This document shows positions 52,031 to 61,750 of a stretch of DNA of 64,000 nucleotides, piece by piece. The DNA is from Pseudarthrobacter sp. NamB4 (GTDB lineage: Bacteria > Actinomycetota > Actinomycetes > Actinomycetales > Micrococcaceae): positions 62,001 to 126,000 of the forward strand of contig NZ_VAHM01000008.1 in NCBI RefSeq assembly GCF_005796185.1, written 5' to 3'. The notes under the pieces were generated by a model, which made no database searches, was not told where the DNA came from, and was given only the letters and a program-made list of their open reading frames with translations. Numbering within the stretch: position 1 is the first letter of the stretch; every line of letters begins with the position of its first letter. The position numbers and the translations under genes are program-made.

Positions 52031-52173
52031 TGTCTTGCCGGATTTGGGGCTGCACCTGCGCCAGCAGAGCAGCGCCTGCCCGCTCTTTCACGTCCCGTCA
52101 CAAGACGGTGTGAAGTTGCGCAAGCCGGTAGCCTGACCTAAGCAGTGCCCGTATCCCTAGCCAGGAGTTCTTC

Positions 52174-53472
52174 GTGACTACTACAGCCACCTCAACCACC
52201 GCCGTCAGCAATCAGCCGCTGGCTGAGCTTGACCCCGAAATCGCCGCAGTCCTGGACCAGGAGCTCGGCCGCCAGCGGGGCACGCTGGAAATGATCGCTT
52301 CGGAAAACTTCGCCCCCCGCGCCGTGATGGAGGCCCAGGGCTCCGTCCTCACAAACAAGTACGCAGAGGGCTACCCGGGCCGCCGCTACTACGGCGGCTG
52401 CGAATACGTTGACGTCGCAGAGCAGCTGGCCATCGACAGGGTCAAGGCCCTTTTCCGCGCCGAGTACGCCAACGTCCAGCCGCACTCCGGTGCCCAGGCC
52501 AACGCTGCCGCGCTGTCCGCCATGATCACCCCTGGCGACAAGATCCTCGGCCTGTCCCTGGCCCACGGCGGCCACCTGACGCACGGCATGAAGCTGAACT
52601 TCTCCGGCAAGCTCTACAACGTGGCTGCCTACCAGGTGGAGGAAGGCAACTTCCGCATCGACATGGACAAGCTCCGCGAGCAGGCCATCGCCGAAAAGCC
52701 CCAGGTCATCATCGCCGGCTGGTCCGCCTACCCGCGCCACCTGGACTTTGCGGCCTTCCGCTCCATCGCCGACGAGGTTGGCGCGCTGCTCTGGACTGAC
52801 ATGGCGCACTTCGCCGGTCTGGTGGCTGCCGGACTGCACCCGAGCCCGGTGCCGCACTCCGACGTCGTGACCTCCACGGTGCACAAGACCCTGGCAGGTC
52901 CCCGCTCGGGCGTGATCCTGGCGAAGGAACAGTGGGCCAAGAAGCTGAACTCCAGCGTTTTCCCGGGCCAGCAGGGCGGGCCGCTGATGCACGTCATCGC
53001 GGCCAAGGCCGTGGCCTTCAAGATTGCCGGCACCGAGGAATTCAAGGAGCGCCAGGAGCGCGTCCTGGAAGGCGCCAGGATCATCGCAGACCGCCTCAAC
53101 CAGGCAGATGTTGCCGCAGCAGGCGTCTCCGTCCTGACCGGCGGCACCGACGTCCACCTGGTTCTCGTTGACCTGCGCAACTCGCAGCTGGACGGCCAGC
53201 AGGCCGAGGACCTCCTGCACTCGGTGGGCATTACCGTCAACCGCAACGCAGTGCCGTTCGATCCCCGCCCGCCGATGGTCACCTCCGGCCTGCGCATTGG
53301 CACCCCGGCCCTGGCCACCCGCGGCTTCGGCGCCGCCGAGTTCACCGAGGTCGCCGAGATCATCGCCACCGCGCTGAAGGCCGGCAACAGCGCCGACGTC
53401 GAATCCCTGCAGGCACGCGTGGACAAGCTCGCCGCCGACTTCCCGCTGTACCCGCAGCACGAGCAGTGGTGA
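52174..53472 (+). CDS. glyA: Serine hydroxymethyltransferase
   Basis: A 432-residue PLP enzyme that makes glycine and 5,10-methylene-THF from serine. Key features: [34 protein letters not shown] (substrate and THF site, split at position 15), the PLP lysine in [17 protein letters not shown], and [20 protein letters not shown] 52174 with AGGAG six bases ahead. First gene of the glyA-folD operon, under the ZTP riboswitch. Confidence 0.97.
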   Translation: MTTTATSTTAVSNQPLAELDPEIAAVLDQELGRQRGTLEMIASENFAPRAVMEAQGSVLTNKYAEGYPGRRYYGGCEYVDVAEQLAIDRVKALFRAEYANVQPHSGAQANAAALSAMITPGDKILGLSLAHGGHLTHGMKLNFSGKLYNVAAYQVEEGNFRIDMDKLREQAIAEKPQVIIAGWSAYPRHLDFAAFRSIADEVGALLWTDMAHFAGLVAAGLHPSPVPHSDVVTSTVHKTLAGPRSGVILAKEQWAKKLNSSVFPGQQGGPLMHVIAAKAVAFKIAGTEEFKERQERVLEGARIIADRLNQADVAAAGVSVLTGGTDVHLVLVDLRNSQLDGQQAEDLLHSVGITVNRNAVPFDPRPPMVTSGLRIGTPALATRGFGAAEFTEVAEIIATALKAGNSADVESLQARVDKLAADFPLYPQHEQW

Positions 53473-53476
53473 TCCG

Positions 53477-54376
53477 ATGACTGACACCAAGACCGCACAG
53501 ATCCTTGACGGCAAGGCGACTGCCGCTGCCATCAAGGCTGAACTGACCGAACGCGTAGCCGCCCTCAAGGCAAAGGGCGTTACGCCCGGTATCGCCACCG
53601 TCCTTGTGGGCGCGGATCCCGCCTCACAGCTGTATGTTTCCATGAAGCACAAACAGTCCGAGCAGATCGGGATGAACTCGATCCAGCGTGAGCTTCCGGC
53701 AGAGGCCACCCAGGCCGACGTGGAGGCCCTCATCGACGAACTCAACGCGGACCCTGCCTGCCACGGCTACATCGTGCAGCTGCCGCTGCCCAAGCACCTG
53801 GACACCGACGCCATCCTGGAACGCATCGATCCCGCCAAGGATGCTGACGGCCTGCACCCGACCAACCTCGGCCGGCTGGTCCTAAACGTCAACAACGAGA
53901 TCACCACGCCCCTGCCGTGCACGCCCCGCGGGGTCATCGAGCTGCTGGAGCGCAACGGTTACAGCCTGGCGGGAAAGCACGTAGTGGTGGTGGGCCGTGG
54001 CGTGACGATCGGCCGTTCCATCGGCCTGCTGCTCACCCGGCGTGAAATCAACGCCACGGTGACGCTGACCCACACCGGTACCACCAACATGTCCGAACTG
54101 CTGCGCCAGGCGGACGTCATCGTGGGCGCGGCGGGAGCCAAGCACATCGTCAAGGCTGAAGACGTGAAGCCCGGCGCTGCCGTGCTGGACGTCGGCGTCA
54201 CCCGTGAGACGGATCCCGAGACCGGCAAGAGCCGTGTCCACGGGGACATCGATCCCGCCGCCGCCGAGGTGGCCGGCTGGATTTCGCCGAACCCCGGCGG
54301 CGTCGGCCCCATGACCGTCGCCCTGCTGATGACCAACGTGGTCGAAGCTGCGGAACGCCAGGCGGCAAAAGCGTAG
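53477..54376 (+). CDS. folD: Methylene-THF dehydrogenase/cyclohydrolase
   Basis: A 299-residue bifunctional enzyme converting 5,10-methylene-THF to 10-formyl-THF with NADPH formation. [14 protein letters not shown] holds the catalytic Lys. [13 protein letters not shown] and [15 protein letters not shown] are folate contacts, and [17 protein letters not shown] is the dinucleotide-binding loop. [15 protein letters not shown] near the C-terminus is family-specific. It lies four bases after glyA. Position VGRG, where VGRS is usual, is a small change. Confidence 0.96.
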   Translation: MTDTKTAQILDGKATAAAIKAELTERVAALKAKGVTPGIATVLVGADPASQLYVSMKHKQSEQIGMNSIQRELPAEATQADVEALIDELNADPACHGYIVQLPLPKHLDTDAILERIDPAKDADGLHPTNLGRLVLNVNNEITTPLPCTPRGVIELLERNGYSLAGKHVVVVGRGVTIGRSIGLLLTRREINATVTLTHTGTTNMSELLRQADVIVGAAGAKHIVKAEDVKPGAAVLDVGVTRETDPETGKSRVHGDIDPAAAEVAGWISPNPGGVGPMTVALLMTNVVEAAERQAAKA

Positions 54377-54397
54377 GCACGCACACAGCGGGCCCCC

Positions 54398-54441
54398 CGA
54401 CGGCGGCGCGCACCTTCCAGCGAAGGTGCCCGCCGCCGTCG
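54398..54441 (+). terminator. Terminator of the glyA-folD operon
   Basis: CGACGGCGGCG(C)GCACCTT pairs with AAGGTGC(C)CGCCGCCGTCG around a CCAGCG loop. It is followed by TACTTTAAT. Positions 54398-54441. Confidence 0.88.
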
Positions 54442-54497
54442 TACTTTAATCCTTGCCGCACTTCCGGTTGGGGTGGAGTCGGGCTAGTCTGCGGAGG

Positions 54498-55475
54498 GTG
54501 CACAACGAAGCCATCCTGCCCTCCACTGCCAACAAGGCCGGCGGGCAGGCCCCGGGCACGGTCATCACGGCAGAGAACCTGACCAAGACCTACGGCGATG
54601 TTGCCGCGGTGGACGGGATCTCCTTCAGCGTTCGGGCCGGCGAGTCCTTTGGCCTGCTGGGGCCCAACGGCGCCGGCAAGTCCACCACCATGAAGATGAT
54701 CGGCGGCGTCACCCGCCGCACGGCGGGAAACCTCCGGATCATGGGCCTCGATCCGGACAGCCACGGGCCGGAGGTCCGCGCCCATCTGGGCGTCGTGCCG
54801 CAACAGGACAACCTGGACGAGGAACTGCGGGTCCGCGACAACCTCCTGGTCTACGGCCGCTACTTCGGCCTGCCGCTGAGCTACCTGAAGCCGAAGGCGG
54901 ACGAGCTGCTGGAGTTTGCGCAGCTCACCGACAAGGCGAAGTCCAAGGTCGACGCCCTGTCCGGCGGCATGAAGCGGCGCCTGACGATTGCCCGCTCGCT
55001 GATCAACGAACCGCGGATCCTGCTGCTGGACGAGCCCACCACCGGGCTGGACCCGCAGGCCCGGCACATCCTGTGGGACCGGCTCTTCCGGCTGAAGGAG
55101 CAGGGCGTCACGCTGGTCCTGACGACGCACTATATGGACGAGGCCGAACAGCTTTGCGACCGGCTGATCGTGGTGGACAAGGGCCGGATCATGGCCGAGG
55201 GGTCGCCGGCCCGGCTGATCCGTGAGCACTCCACCCGGGAGGTGCTGGAGCTGCGCTTCGGATCCGAGCGGAACACCACCATCGCGGCTGAACTTGACGG
55301 GATCGGTGAACGTCTTGAGGTGCTGCCGGACCGGGTGCTGATCTACGCGGACGACGGCGAGTCCGCCCTTGAGCAGGTGGCCTCCCGCGGCCTGCGGCCG
55401 CTGACGTCGCTGGTCCGGAGGTCCTCGCTGGAGGACGTGTTCCTGCGGCTGACGGGCAGGAGCCTCGTTGACTGA
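54498..55475 (+). CDS. ABC exporter ATP-binding protein, NodI/DrrA-like
   Basis: A 325-residue ABC ATPase. Walker A is GPNGAGKSTTMKM, the Q-loop VVPQQDNLD, the signature LSGGMKRRLTIARSL and Walker B LLLDEPTTGLDPQARH; the switch His is in LTTHYMDEAEQL. The C-terminal 80 residues (LELRFGSERNTTIAAEL onward) are the DrrA/NodI-type regulatory domain. GTG 54498 has GGAGG almost touching it, so it may be leaderless or start a little later. It is followed by two overlapping permease genes. Substrate unknown (drug, lipid or polysaccharide). Confidence 0.9.
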   Translation: MHNEAILPSTANKAGGQAPGTVITAENLTKTYGDVAAVDGISFSVRAGESFGLLGPNGAGKSTTMKMIGGVTRRTAGNLRIMGLDPDSHGPEVRAHLGVVPQQDNLDEELRVRDNLLVYGRYFGLPLSYLKPKADELLEFAQLTDKAKSKVDALSGGMKRRLTIARSLINEPRILLLDEPTTGLDPQARHILWDRLFRLKEQGVTLVLTTHYMDEAEQLCDRLIVVDKGRIMAEGSPARLIREHSTREVLELRFGSERNTTIAAELDGIGERLEVLPDRVLIYADDGESALEQVASRGLRPLTSLVRRSSLEDVFLRLTGRSLVD

Positions 55476-56313
55476 GCGGTCTGCCGCGGGGACGGTGCGG
55501 GCCCACAGCCCCGAGGCGGCGGCTGCGAAGGCGCGGCGGTGGGGAGCGTTCTACTACGCCGAGCAGGTGCTCCGGGTCATGAAGAGTTACGGCTGGTCAA
55601 TCCTGATGTACAGCGTGGGGCAGCCGGTGGCGTACCTGTTTGCCATGGGCGTTGGCCTGGCTTCCCTGGTGGACAACCAGGGGACGGCGGTTTTCGGCGG
55701 GGTCAGCTACCTGACCTTCATAGCGCCGGCGCTCCTGGTGTCCGCCGCCGTGATGACCGCAGCCAATGAGTTCACCTTTCCGGTGATGGCCGGGTTCAAG
55801 TGGCGCAGGACGTATTACGGTCCGCATGCCTCGCCGCTGACACCGGAGCAGATCGCCGCCGGACACATCATGGCCGTCACGCTCCGGCTGGTGGTGCAAT
55901 CGGCAATCTACTTCGCTGCCGTGGCACTGTTTGGGGCCTCACCGCCTGGCTCGGGGTGGGCCGGGATACTGGTGGCCGCCCTGGCCGGGCTGTCCTTCGG
56001 ACTGCCGCTGATGGCATACTCCGCTTCGCTCACCGAGGACAAGGGCCAGTTCGCGCTGGTGATGCGTCTCGTCGTGATGCCGCTGTTCCTCTTCTCCGGA
56101 ACCTTCTTCCCGCTCGACACGCTCCCGCTGGCCGTCCGGTGGATCGGCTGGATCTCGCCAATCTGGCACGGAACGGAACTGGGCAGGGTGGTCAGCTACG
56201 GCTACCAGGAGCCCCTTGTCCTCACCCTTGTCCACGTTGCCGTCCTTGCCGGGCTGGCGGTCCTGGGCTGGAATCTGACCCGTCGCCGGTTCGCTGCAAG
56301 GATGGGGCAGTGA
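55468..56313 (+). CDS. ABC-2-type exporter permease
   Basis: A 281-residue permease with six predicted helices. The N-terminal cytoplasmic segment runs to about residue 30 (YYAEQVLRVMKSYGWS). A long ABC-2 domain includes GVSYLTFIAPALLVSAAVMTA and GTFFPLDTLPLAVRWIGWISPIWHGTELGR, the signature end of DrrB/NodJ permeases. It starts at TTG 55468, overlapping the ATPase gene by eight bases (TTGACTGA). It forms an exporter with the next gene. Confidence 0.85.
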   Translation: MTERSAAGTVRAHSPEAAAAKARRWGAFYYAEQVLRVMKSYGWSILMYSVGQPVAYLFAMGVGLASLVDNQGTAVFGGVSYLTFIAPALLVSAAVMTAANEFTFPVMAGFKWRRTYYGPHASPLTPEQIAAGHIMAVTLRLVVQSAIYFAAVALFGASPPGSGWAGILVAALAGLSFGLPLMAYSASLTEDKGQFALVMRLVVMPLFLFSGTFFPLDTLPLAVRWIGWISPIWHGTELGRVVSYGYQEPLVLTLVHVAVLAGLAVLGWNLTRRRFAARMGQ

Positions 56314-57140
56314 GCCTGACCGCCCGGCAGGGCGCTGCGGACCAGGCACGGAACAGGACCTTCGGGCCACTCTACTCACGCAACGCAAGGGCAGTAATCT
56401 CCCGCGGGATGAAAGCCACGATGGGCGGCCACTGGCTGGTCATGCTGTCCGGATTCTTCGAGCCCGTTCTGTTCCTGGTGTCGATGGGGGTGGGCATGGG
56501 GGCGATCGTTGGTGCGGTGGAGGGACCGGACGGCACCCCGGTCAGCTACGCCGCTTACATCGCCCCTGCCCTGCTTGCTGTCTCGGCAATGAACGGCGCG
56601 GTGTACGACTCAACCTGGAACGTCTTCTTCAAAATGAACTTCGCCAAGCTGTACCAGGGCATGCTGTACACATCCCTTGGCCCGCTGGACATAGCCCTCG
56701 GGGAGATCTTCCTGGCCCTCCTGCGCGGCATGCTGTACGCCACGGGTTTCACTGCGGTCATGGCAATGATGGGACTCATCACCACCCCGTGGGCGCTGCT
56801 GATGATCCCCGCCTCGGTGCTGATAGCCTTCGGCTTCGCCAGCCTGGGCATGGCGATCACCAGCTTCATGAAGACGTTCCAGCAGATGGACTGGATCACC
56901 TTCATCATGCTTCCGATGTTCCTGTTCAGCGCCACGTTCTACCCCTTGACCGTGTATCCGCAGCCCATCCAGTGGCTCATCCAGGCCATGCCGCTGTGGC
57001 ACGGGGTGGAACTGCTCCGCCAGATCAGCGTGGGCATGTTTACTGCCGCCACCCCCCTCCACATCGGTTACTACCTGGTGATGACCGCCGTCGGCATGCT
57101 TTTCACAACTGTGCGGCTGCGGCAGCTCTTCCTGAAGTAG
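56310..57140 (+). CDS. ABC-2-type exporter permease, second subunit
   Basis: A 276-residue permease like its neighbour: FGPLYSRNARAVISRGMKA at the start, SYAAYIAPALLAVSAMNGAVYDSTWN, and FLFSATFYPLTVYPQPIQWLIQAMPLWHG near the C-terminus. The GTG start (56310) overlaps the stop of the previous gene in GTGA, so the three genes are coupled. The two permeases are related to each other, suggesting a heterodimer that arose by duplication. Confidence 0.87.
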   Translation: MSLTARQGAADQARNRTFGPLYSRNARAVISRGMKATMGGHWLVMLSGFFEPVLFLVSMGVGMGAIVGAVEGPDGTPVSYAAYIAPALLAVSAMNGAVYDSTWNVFFKMNFAKLYQGMLYTSLGPLDIALGEIFLALLRGMLYATGFTAVMAMMGLITTPWALLMIPASVLIAFGFASLGMAITSFMKTFQQMDWITFIMLPMFLFSATFYPLTVYPQPIQWLIQAMPLWHGVELLRQISVGMFTAATPLHIGYYLVMTAVGMLFTTVRLRQLFLK

Positions 57141-57218
57141 CCTCCCAACTGACTGGCACTTGTTCGCCCGGGGTGGAAGGCGGCGGAAGCATACTCCGGG
57201 GTTTGAGAGAATAGCCTC

Positions 57219-57770
57219 ATGCGAACCCTCGGCAGCTCCTCGTCATCCTCCAATCCCGCCAGGGGCGGGTTCTCCATGTTCCGCATCAGCGGACCGGGAC
57301 TCATGGTCCTGGTCACCGCCTTCGTTGTAGCCGTGATCTTCGCGGCCAATCAGAACGACGTTGTGGGCTGGGTGGTTGCCATCATCGCCGCGTTCTGGCT
57401 CGCCCTCGCATGCTTTGTGGTGTTCAGCATCCAGAAGGCCGCCAAGAAGGCCGGCGCCAAGCTGACCGAAGCCCAGAACGCTTTCACCGGCCGCGGGCCC
57501 TATGCAAGGGAGGAGCCCGGCGGAACCCGGGTTGTTGCCGAGCGCACCCAGGCCGACGAGGTCCGCGACCTCAAGCTGGACCACTCCTTCAAGATCGTCC
57601 AGGTGCAGGTCCGCGTGGTGGAGGAGGAGCGCGCCAAGGGTGCGGCCGCCAACCAGGACACCATCAACCGGGCACTCGAAACCATCGAGATTACAGCCAC
57701 CAATGCCCGGGACATGATCAAGTCCTCCGGAGGCAGCGGAGAGCCGGTCACCGGAACCATCATCGACTAG
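57219..57770 (+). CDS. Membrane protein, unknown
   Basis: A 183-residue protein. Two helices (about 28-44, LMVLVTAFVVAVIFAAN, and about 50-72, WVVAIIAAFWLALACFVVF) form a hairpin. The remaining 110 residues are soluble and helical: AAKKAGAKLTEAQNAFTG, then DEVRDLKLDHSFKIVQVQV with regular spacing, and EEERAKGAAANQDTINRALETIEITATNARD. I do not recognise the family. It stands between the ABC exporter and exonuclease genes in the same direction. Confidence 0.7.
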   Translation: MRTLGSSSSSSNPARGGFSMFRISGPGLMVLVTAFVVAVIFAANQNDVVGWVVAIIAAFWLALACFVVFSIQKAAKKAGAKLTEAQNAFTGRGPYAREEPGGTRVVAERTQADEVRDLKLDHSFKIVQVQVRVVEEERAKGAAANQDTINRALETIEITATNARDMIKSSGGSGEPVTGTIID

Positions 57771-57780
57771 AGTGGAGCGG

Positions 57781-58614
57781 GTGAGCTCGGCATTGAAGAA
57801 GGACCACCTTCGCATCGCATCAGTCAACGTCAACGGCCTCCGGGCTGCCTTCAAAAACGGCATGGCGGCATGGCTTGAACCCCGCGAAGTGGACATCCTC
57901 TGCCTGCAGGAAGTCCGCGCCCCCGATGCCACCGTGCGGCAGCTGCTGGGCGAAGGCTGGCACATCCTGCACGCCGAGGCAGAGGCCAAGGGGCGCGCCG
58001 GCGTCGCAATCGCCTCCCGCCAAGAACCCATGGCAACCCGCAGCGGCATCGGTGATGACTACTTCGCGACGGCGGGACGCTGGGTGGAAGCTGATTTCCG
58101 CTTGACTGACGCCGCCGGAAAGCGTGTTCAGCTGACAGTGGCAAGCGCTTACGTCCACTCCGGTGAGGTGGGCACGCCCAAACAGGACGACAAGTTCCGG
58201 TTCCTCGATGCCATGAGCATCCGGCTGCCGGAGCTGACCAAGCACAGCGACCACGCGCTGGTGGTGGGCGACCTCAACGTGGCCCACACACCCCTGGATA
58301 TCAGGAACTGGAAAGGCAACGTGAAGAAGGCAGGCTTCCTGCCGGAGGAACGCTCGTACTTCGACCGGTTCTTCGGGGAAGACATCGGCTGGCATGACGT
58401 CCACCGGAACCTGTCCGGCGAGACGGACGGCCCCTACACGTGGTGGTCCCAGCGCGGCAAAGCCTTCGACAATGACACCGGCTGGCGCATCGACTACCAC
58501 CTGGCCACCCCCGGGCTCGCCGCCTCCGCCATCTCCGCAGTGGTTGACCGTGCAGCCTCATGGGACACCCGCTTTTCCGACCATGCCCCGCTGGTAGTGG
58601 ACTACCAGCTCTAA
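57781..58614 (+). CDS. xthA: Exodeoxyribonuclease III
   Basis: A 277-residue AP endonuclease/3'-5' exonuclease for base-excision repair. The motifs of the ExoIII family are all present: [13 protein letters not shown] (start), LCLQEVRA (metal Glu), [15 protein letters not shown] (Asp and Asn catalytic pair), [11 protein letters not shown], and the end [12 protein letters not shown] (Asp-His). A GTG at 57781 or 57772 could start it; neither has a well-placed ribosome site. It lies two to eleven bases behind the preceding gene. Confidence 0.94.
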   Translation: MSSALKKDHLRIASVNVNGLRAAFKNGMAAWLEPREVDILCLQEVRAPDATVRQLLGEGWHILHAEAEAKGRAGVAIASRQEPMATRSGIGDDYFATAGRWVEADFRLTDAAGKRVQLTVASAYVHSGEVGTPKQDDKFRFLDAMSIRLPELTKHSDHALVVGDLNVAHTPLDIRNWKGNVKKAGFLPEERSYFDRFFGEDIGWHDVHRNLSGETDGPYTWWSQRGKAFDNDTGWRIDYHLATPGLAASAISAVVDRAASWDTRFSDHAPLVVDYQL

Positions 58615-58636
58615 GCCCCCGAAGGTTCCTCCGCAC

Positions 58637-59680
58637 ATGACTAGCTCCACGACGCCCGCCGCCAAGAAGCGCATCCTCTCCGGCGCCAAGCCAACCGCTG
58701 ATTCCCTGCACCTGGGGAACTACATCGGAGCCGTCCGTAACTGGGTGGATATGCAGGCTGAGTATGACGCCGTCTTCTTCATCCCGGACCTGCACGCCAT
58801 CACCGTGGACTTTGACCCAACCGAGCTGGCCAAGCGCACCCGGATTGTGGCCGCGCAGTACATCGCAGCGGGCATCGACCCGGACAAGAGCATTTTCTTT
58901 GTCCAGTCCCACGTGCCCGAGCATGCGCAGCTGGCCTGGGCCTTGAACTGCATTACCGGCTTCGGCGAGGCTTCGCGGATGACCCAGTTCAAGGACAAGA
59001 CCCAGAAATCCGGCGCCGACGCCGCCACCCTGGGTCTGTTCGCCTACCCGACGCTGATGGCCGCGGACATCCTGCTGTACCAGACGGACCTGGTGCCGGT
59101 GGGCGAGGACCAGCGCCAGCATCTGGAACTGACCCGGAACCTTGCCCAGCGCTTCAACACCAGGTTCGGTGCCACGTTCACCGTTCCGGAGGCGACCATC
59201 GTCAAGGAACGCGCCAAGATCTACGACCTCCAGAACCCGAGCGCCAAGATGTCCAAGACGGGGGAGTCGCCCAACGGGGCCATCCAGCTGCTGGAGGATC
59301 CCAAGATCGCGGCCAAGCGCATCAAATCCGCGGTGACGGATGCCGGCACGGAGATCAGGTTCGATCCCGAGGAAAAGCCCGGCGTCTCCAACCTCCTCAC
59401 CATCTACTCTTCCCTGACCGGCAAGTCAGTGACCGAGCTGGAAACCGAGTACCAGGGCAAAATGTACGGCCACCTCAAGGTGGACCTTGCGGAGCTGGTG
59501 GTGGACTTCGTGACGCCGTTGCGGGACAGGACCAATGAGCTGATGGCAGATCCCGCCGAGCTGGACAGGCTGCTGGCGCACGGAGCCGAGCGCGCCCGTG
59601 AAATCGCCTCGGGCACGCTGGCCCAGGTGTATGACCGAATGGGCTTCCTCCCGTCCCTCAGCCTTGCCGGAGTCCGCTAG
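58637..59680 (+). CDS. trpS: Tryptophanyl-tRNA synthetase
   Basis: A 347-residue class I synthetase that charges tRNA-Trp. The HIGH-like motif is [18 protein letters not shown] (about 15-32). The KMSKS motif is [12 protein letters not shown] (about 200-211), here [25 protein letters not shown] is a typical Trp-binding part. Length is standard. It follows xthA with a 22-base gap and is probably in one transcript with the next two genes. Confidence 0.97.
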   Translation: MTSSTTPAAKKRILSGAKPTADSLHLGNYIGAVRNWVDMQAEYDAVFFIPDLHAITVDFDPTELAKRTRIVAAQYIAAGIDPDKSIFFVQSHVPEHAQLAWALNCITGFGEASRMTQFKDKTQKSGADAATLGLFAYPTLMAADILLYQTDLVPVGEDQRQHLELTRNLAQRFNTRFGATFTVPEATIVKERAKIYDLQNPSAKMSKTGESPNGAIQLLEDPKIAAKRIKSAVTDAGTEIRFDPEEKPGVSNLLTIYSSLTGKSVTELETEYQGKMYGHLKVDLAELVVDFVTPLRDRTNELMADPAELDRLLAHGAERAREIASGTLAQVYDRMGFLPSLSLAGVR

Positions 59681-59684
59681 CGCC

Positions 59685-60407
59685 ATGTCCCACAGCAATG
59701 TCGCGGCGAGGGAAGGTTCCCGTTCCACCCACCAGGTGGCGGGGATGACAGGCAACTCCCACAGGTCCCCTGCGGACCGCCGTGCTGCGGCAACCAACCC
59801 CGTGTCCCGGTCCGAGGACATCAGCGTGGGCGTCATCCTTGGCTTCCCGACCGAGATCGCGGCGGAGCTGCAGCGTTGGCGGGCGTCCTTTGGTGACCCC
59901 CTGGCGGAGGTAGTGCCGGCGCACATCACCCTGGTGACCACCACCCCCACCCGTGACTGGGAAGCCACCCTGGAGCACGTCCGCGAGGTGGCCCGCCGGC
60001 AAAAACCCTTCAAAGTCACCATCGCGGGCACAGGAACGTTCCGTCCCGTTTCCCCCGTGGTGTTCATCAACGTGGAGGACGGCTTCGAGGACTGCGTTGA
60101 CCTGCACGAAAAGCTCCAGCAGGGCCCGCTCCACCGCGAGCTGCCGTTTGCCTACCACCCGCACGTCACTGTTGCCCATGACGTGGCTCCGGAAAGCCTG
60201 GACGAAGCCGAAACGGTGCTGAAGAACTACAGGGCCACCTTCCCCGTGGTTAGCATGGGACTTTACGAGCACGATGCCAACGGTATCTGGCAGCTAAGGG
60301 AAGAGCTGGACTTTGGGACCCAAACTGACAACGACGGCGGCACCGGCCCCGCGGACCCCGCCACGGACGCACCCTCAACAGGCGGAACAGCAGCCCCTTC
60401 CCACTGA
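59685..60407 (+). CDS. 2'-5' RNA ligase/LigT-like (2H phosphoesterase) protein
   Basis: A 240-residue protein of the 2H superfamily. The two H-x-T/S motifs are VVPAHITLVTT (about 83) and YHPHVTVAHDV (about 162), both intact. The first 45 residues are a variable, probably disordered, extension. ATG 59685 is used, four bases behind trpS; ATG 59745 is also possible. A Thr/Gly/Pro-rich tail ends the protein. Bacterial members are RNA ligases or cyclic phosphodiesterases in vitro, with unclear roles. Confidence 0.8.
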   Translation: MSHSNVAAREGSRSTHQVAGMTGNSHRSPADRRAAATNPVSRSEDISVGVILGFPTEIAAELQRWRASFGDPLAEVVPAHITLVTTTPTRDWEATLEHVREVARRQKPFKVTIAGTGTFRPVSPVVFINVEDGFEDCVDLHEKLQQGPLHRELPFAYHPHVTVAHDVAPESLDEAETVLKNYRATFPVVSMGLYEHDANGIWQLREELDFGTQTDNDGGTGPADPATDAPSTGGTAAPSH

Positions 60408-61419
60408 CCATGCCCACCTGAAGCTCGCGGTCATCCAGAAACGGATGGAGTGGAACAAGGTGCGCCGGGATGGCAAGGGACTCTTTGCCGGCCTGATGGC
60501 CATGGTCCAGTGGCTTGTGGCGCGCCTCAATGCCTTCCGCCCGATGCGCGCTTTCCGGCACTACACGCTGCAGCACGGCCCGCTGATGAGCGCCGGCATC
60601 GGGTTCAACATGTTCTTCTCCATCACCGGCCTCCTCACCACAGGCTTCTCCATCGCCGGCTTGGTGCTGCGCGGTCAGCCTGCGCTGCTGGAGACGATCA
60701 TCAGCAGCGTTGCCCAGAGTGCCCCGGGCCTGCTGAAGGTGAACGGCGGCGAAGGGCTTGTTGATCCCCAGGAACTGCTGAATCCTGACGGGCTCGGCTG
60801 GACCGCGCTGATTGGCGCCGTGGTCACGGTCATAACGTCCCTGGGATGGATCGCCGGCCTGCGTGACGGGTTGCGCGGCGTGATGGAGCTGCCGCCGCTG
60901 TTGATCAATCCCATCCTGCTCAAGCTGCGCGACGCCGGAATCCTGCTGCTGCTGGGAGTCGCGCTGGTGGTCAGCGCCGGCGCCTCGCTGCTCTTCGGCA
61001 CTGCGGCGGGCTGGGTAACCGACTTCCTGATGCTGGACGATGCCATAGCCGGCCCGCTGACCACATCGATCAAAATCGCCGTTCCGCTGGTACTCAGCTG
61101 GATCACGGCGCTGATCATGTTCCGGCTCGCGGCCGGCCTCAAACTCTCCCGCCCGGCCCTGCTGGAAGGGACCGTCCTCGCGGCGGTGGGAAACACAGTG
61201 CTTCAGGTGTTCAGCACCGAGCTTCTCGCCGGTGCCGCACGCAACCCCATCCTGGCGTCGTTCGCCATCATTATCGGTTTGCTCATCTGGTTCAACCTGG
61301 TCAGCCAGGTGTACCTCGTGTCAGCGGGTTGGGCAGCTGTCCGGGAAGCGGACCTCAAAGGCGGCGGGAGCCAGCGCAGGACAATCCTCGGCGCGCGCAG
61401 GGCCACGCCGCAGACCTGA
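60313..61419 (+). CDS. YihY/BrkB-family membrane protein
   Basis: A 368-residue protein with six predicted helices after a hydrophilic N-terminus. RHYTLQHGPLMSAGIGFNMFFSI (helix 1 region), SLGWIAGLRDGLRGVMELPP and ILASFAIIIGLLIWFNLVSQVYLVSAGW are typical of YihY/BrkB (once called RNase BN). Function is unknown; it was wrongly described as a ribonuclease. The start is uncertain: TTG 60313 overlaps the previous gene by 95 bases, while ATG 60445 would give a shorter protein that still holds the domain. Confidence 0.85.
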   Translation: MGPKLTTTAAPAPRTPPRTHPQQAEQQPLPTDHAHLKLAVIQKRMEWNKVRRDGKGLFAGLMAMVQWLVARLNAFRPMRAFRHYTLQHGPLMSAGIGFNMFFSITGLLTTGFSIAGLVLRGQPALLETIISSVAQSAPGLLKVNGGEGLVDPQELLNPDGLGWTALIGAVVTVITSLGWIAGLRDGLRGVMELPPLLINPILLKLRDAGILLLLGVALVVSAGASLLFGTAAGWVTDFLMLDDAIAGPLTTSIKIAVPLVLSWITALIMFRLAAGLKLSRPALLEGTVLAAVGNTVLQVFSTELLAGAARNPILASFAIIIGLLIWFNLVSQVYLVSAGWAAVREADLKGGGSQRRTILGARRATPQT

Positions 61420-61428
61420 CGCGTTTCG

Positions 61429-61750
61429 CTACGGCGCGGCCACCAGCCCTTCCCAGGCGACATTCCAGTTGTTCGGGAATCCGGGGGCATGCCGGGCCGT
61501 TCCGTTGTCCGCATCCTGCGGCCATCAGTGCGACGGCGGCGAGCAGGCCCCCGTTGCCGGGAAGGTACAGCGGCAGGGAATCTGTTTGGCGGTTGTGGCC
61601 GTTAGGCAGCATAGTGTTTTTTCCTGCCTTCAGCAGGAGTGCGTGGACGGCTGTCTCCGGGGATCCTCCAGCCTGGCGGCCGTCATGGCCATGACGGGAT
61701 AGCCCCGGCCCCAGGTACTGGCCCAGTCCCGGTCAGGCAGCCCGCCCGGC
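61429..61750 (-). pseudogene. Decayed C-terminal fragment of a probable carbohydrate-active enzyme
   Basis: Reading the minus strand and switching frame twice gives a continuous, meaningful protein end: LPDRDWASTWGRGYPVMAMT, then SPETAVHALLLKAGKNTMLP and DSLPLYLPGNGGLLAAVALM, then APGFPNNWNVAWEGLVAAP and a stop at 61429-61431. The frame breaks lie near 61660 and 61505. The fragment abuts the stop of the alpha/beta hydrolase gene at 61751. LPLYLPGNGGLL and WNVAWEGL look like the end of a glycoside-hydrolase-type protein, but the family was not identified. It has no start and cannot be functional. Confidence 0.65.

Noticed and set aside
52192..53745. A 517-codon open frame antisense to glyA and folD
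   Set aside because: Antisense shadow of two certain genes.
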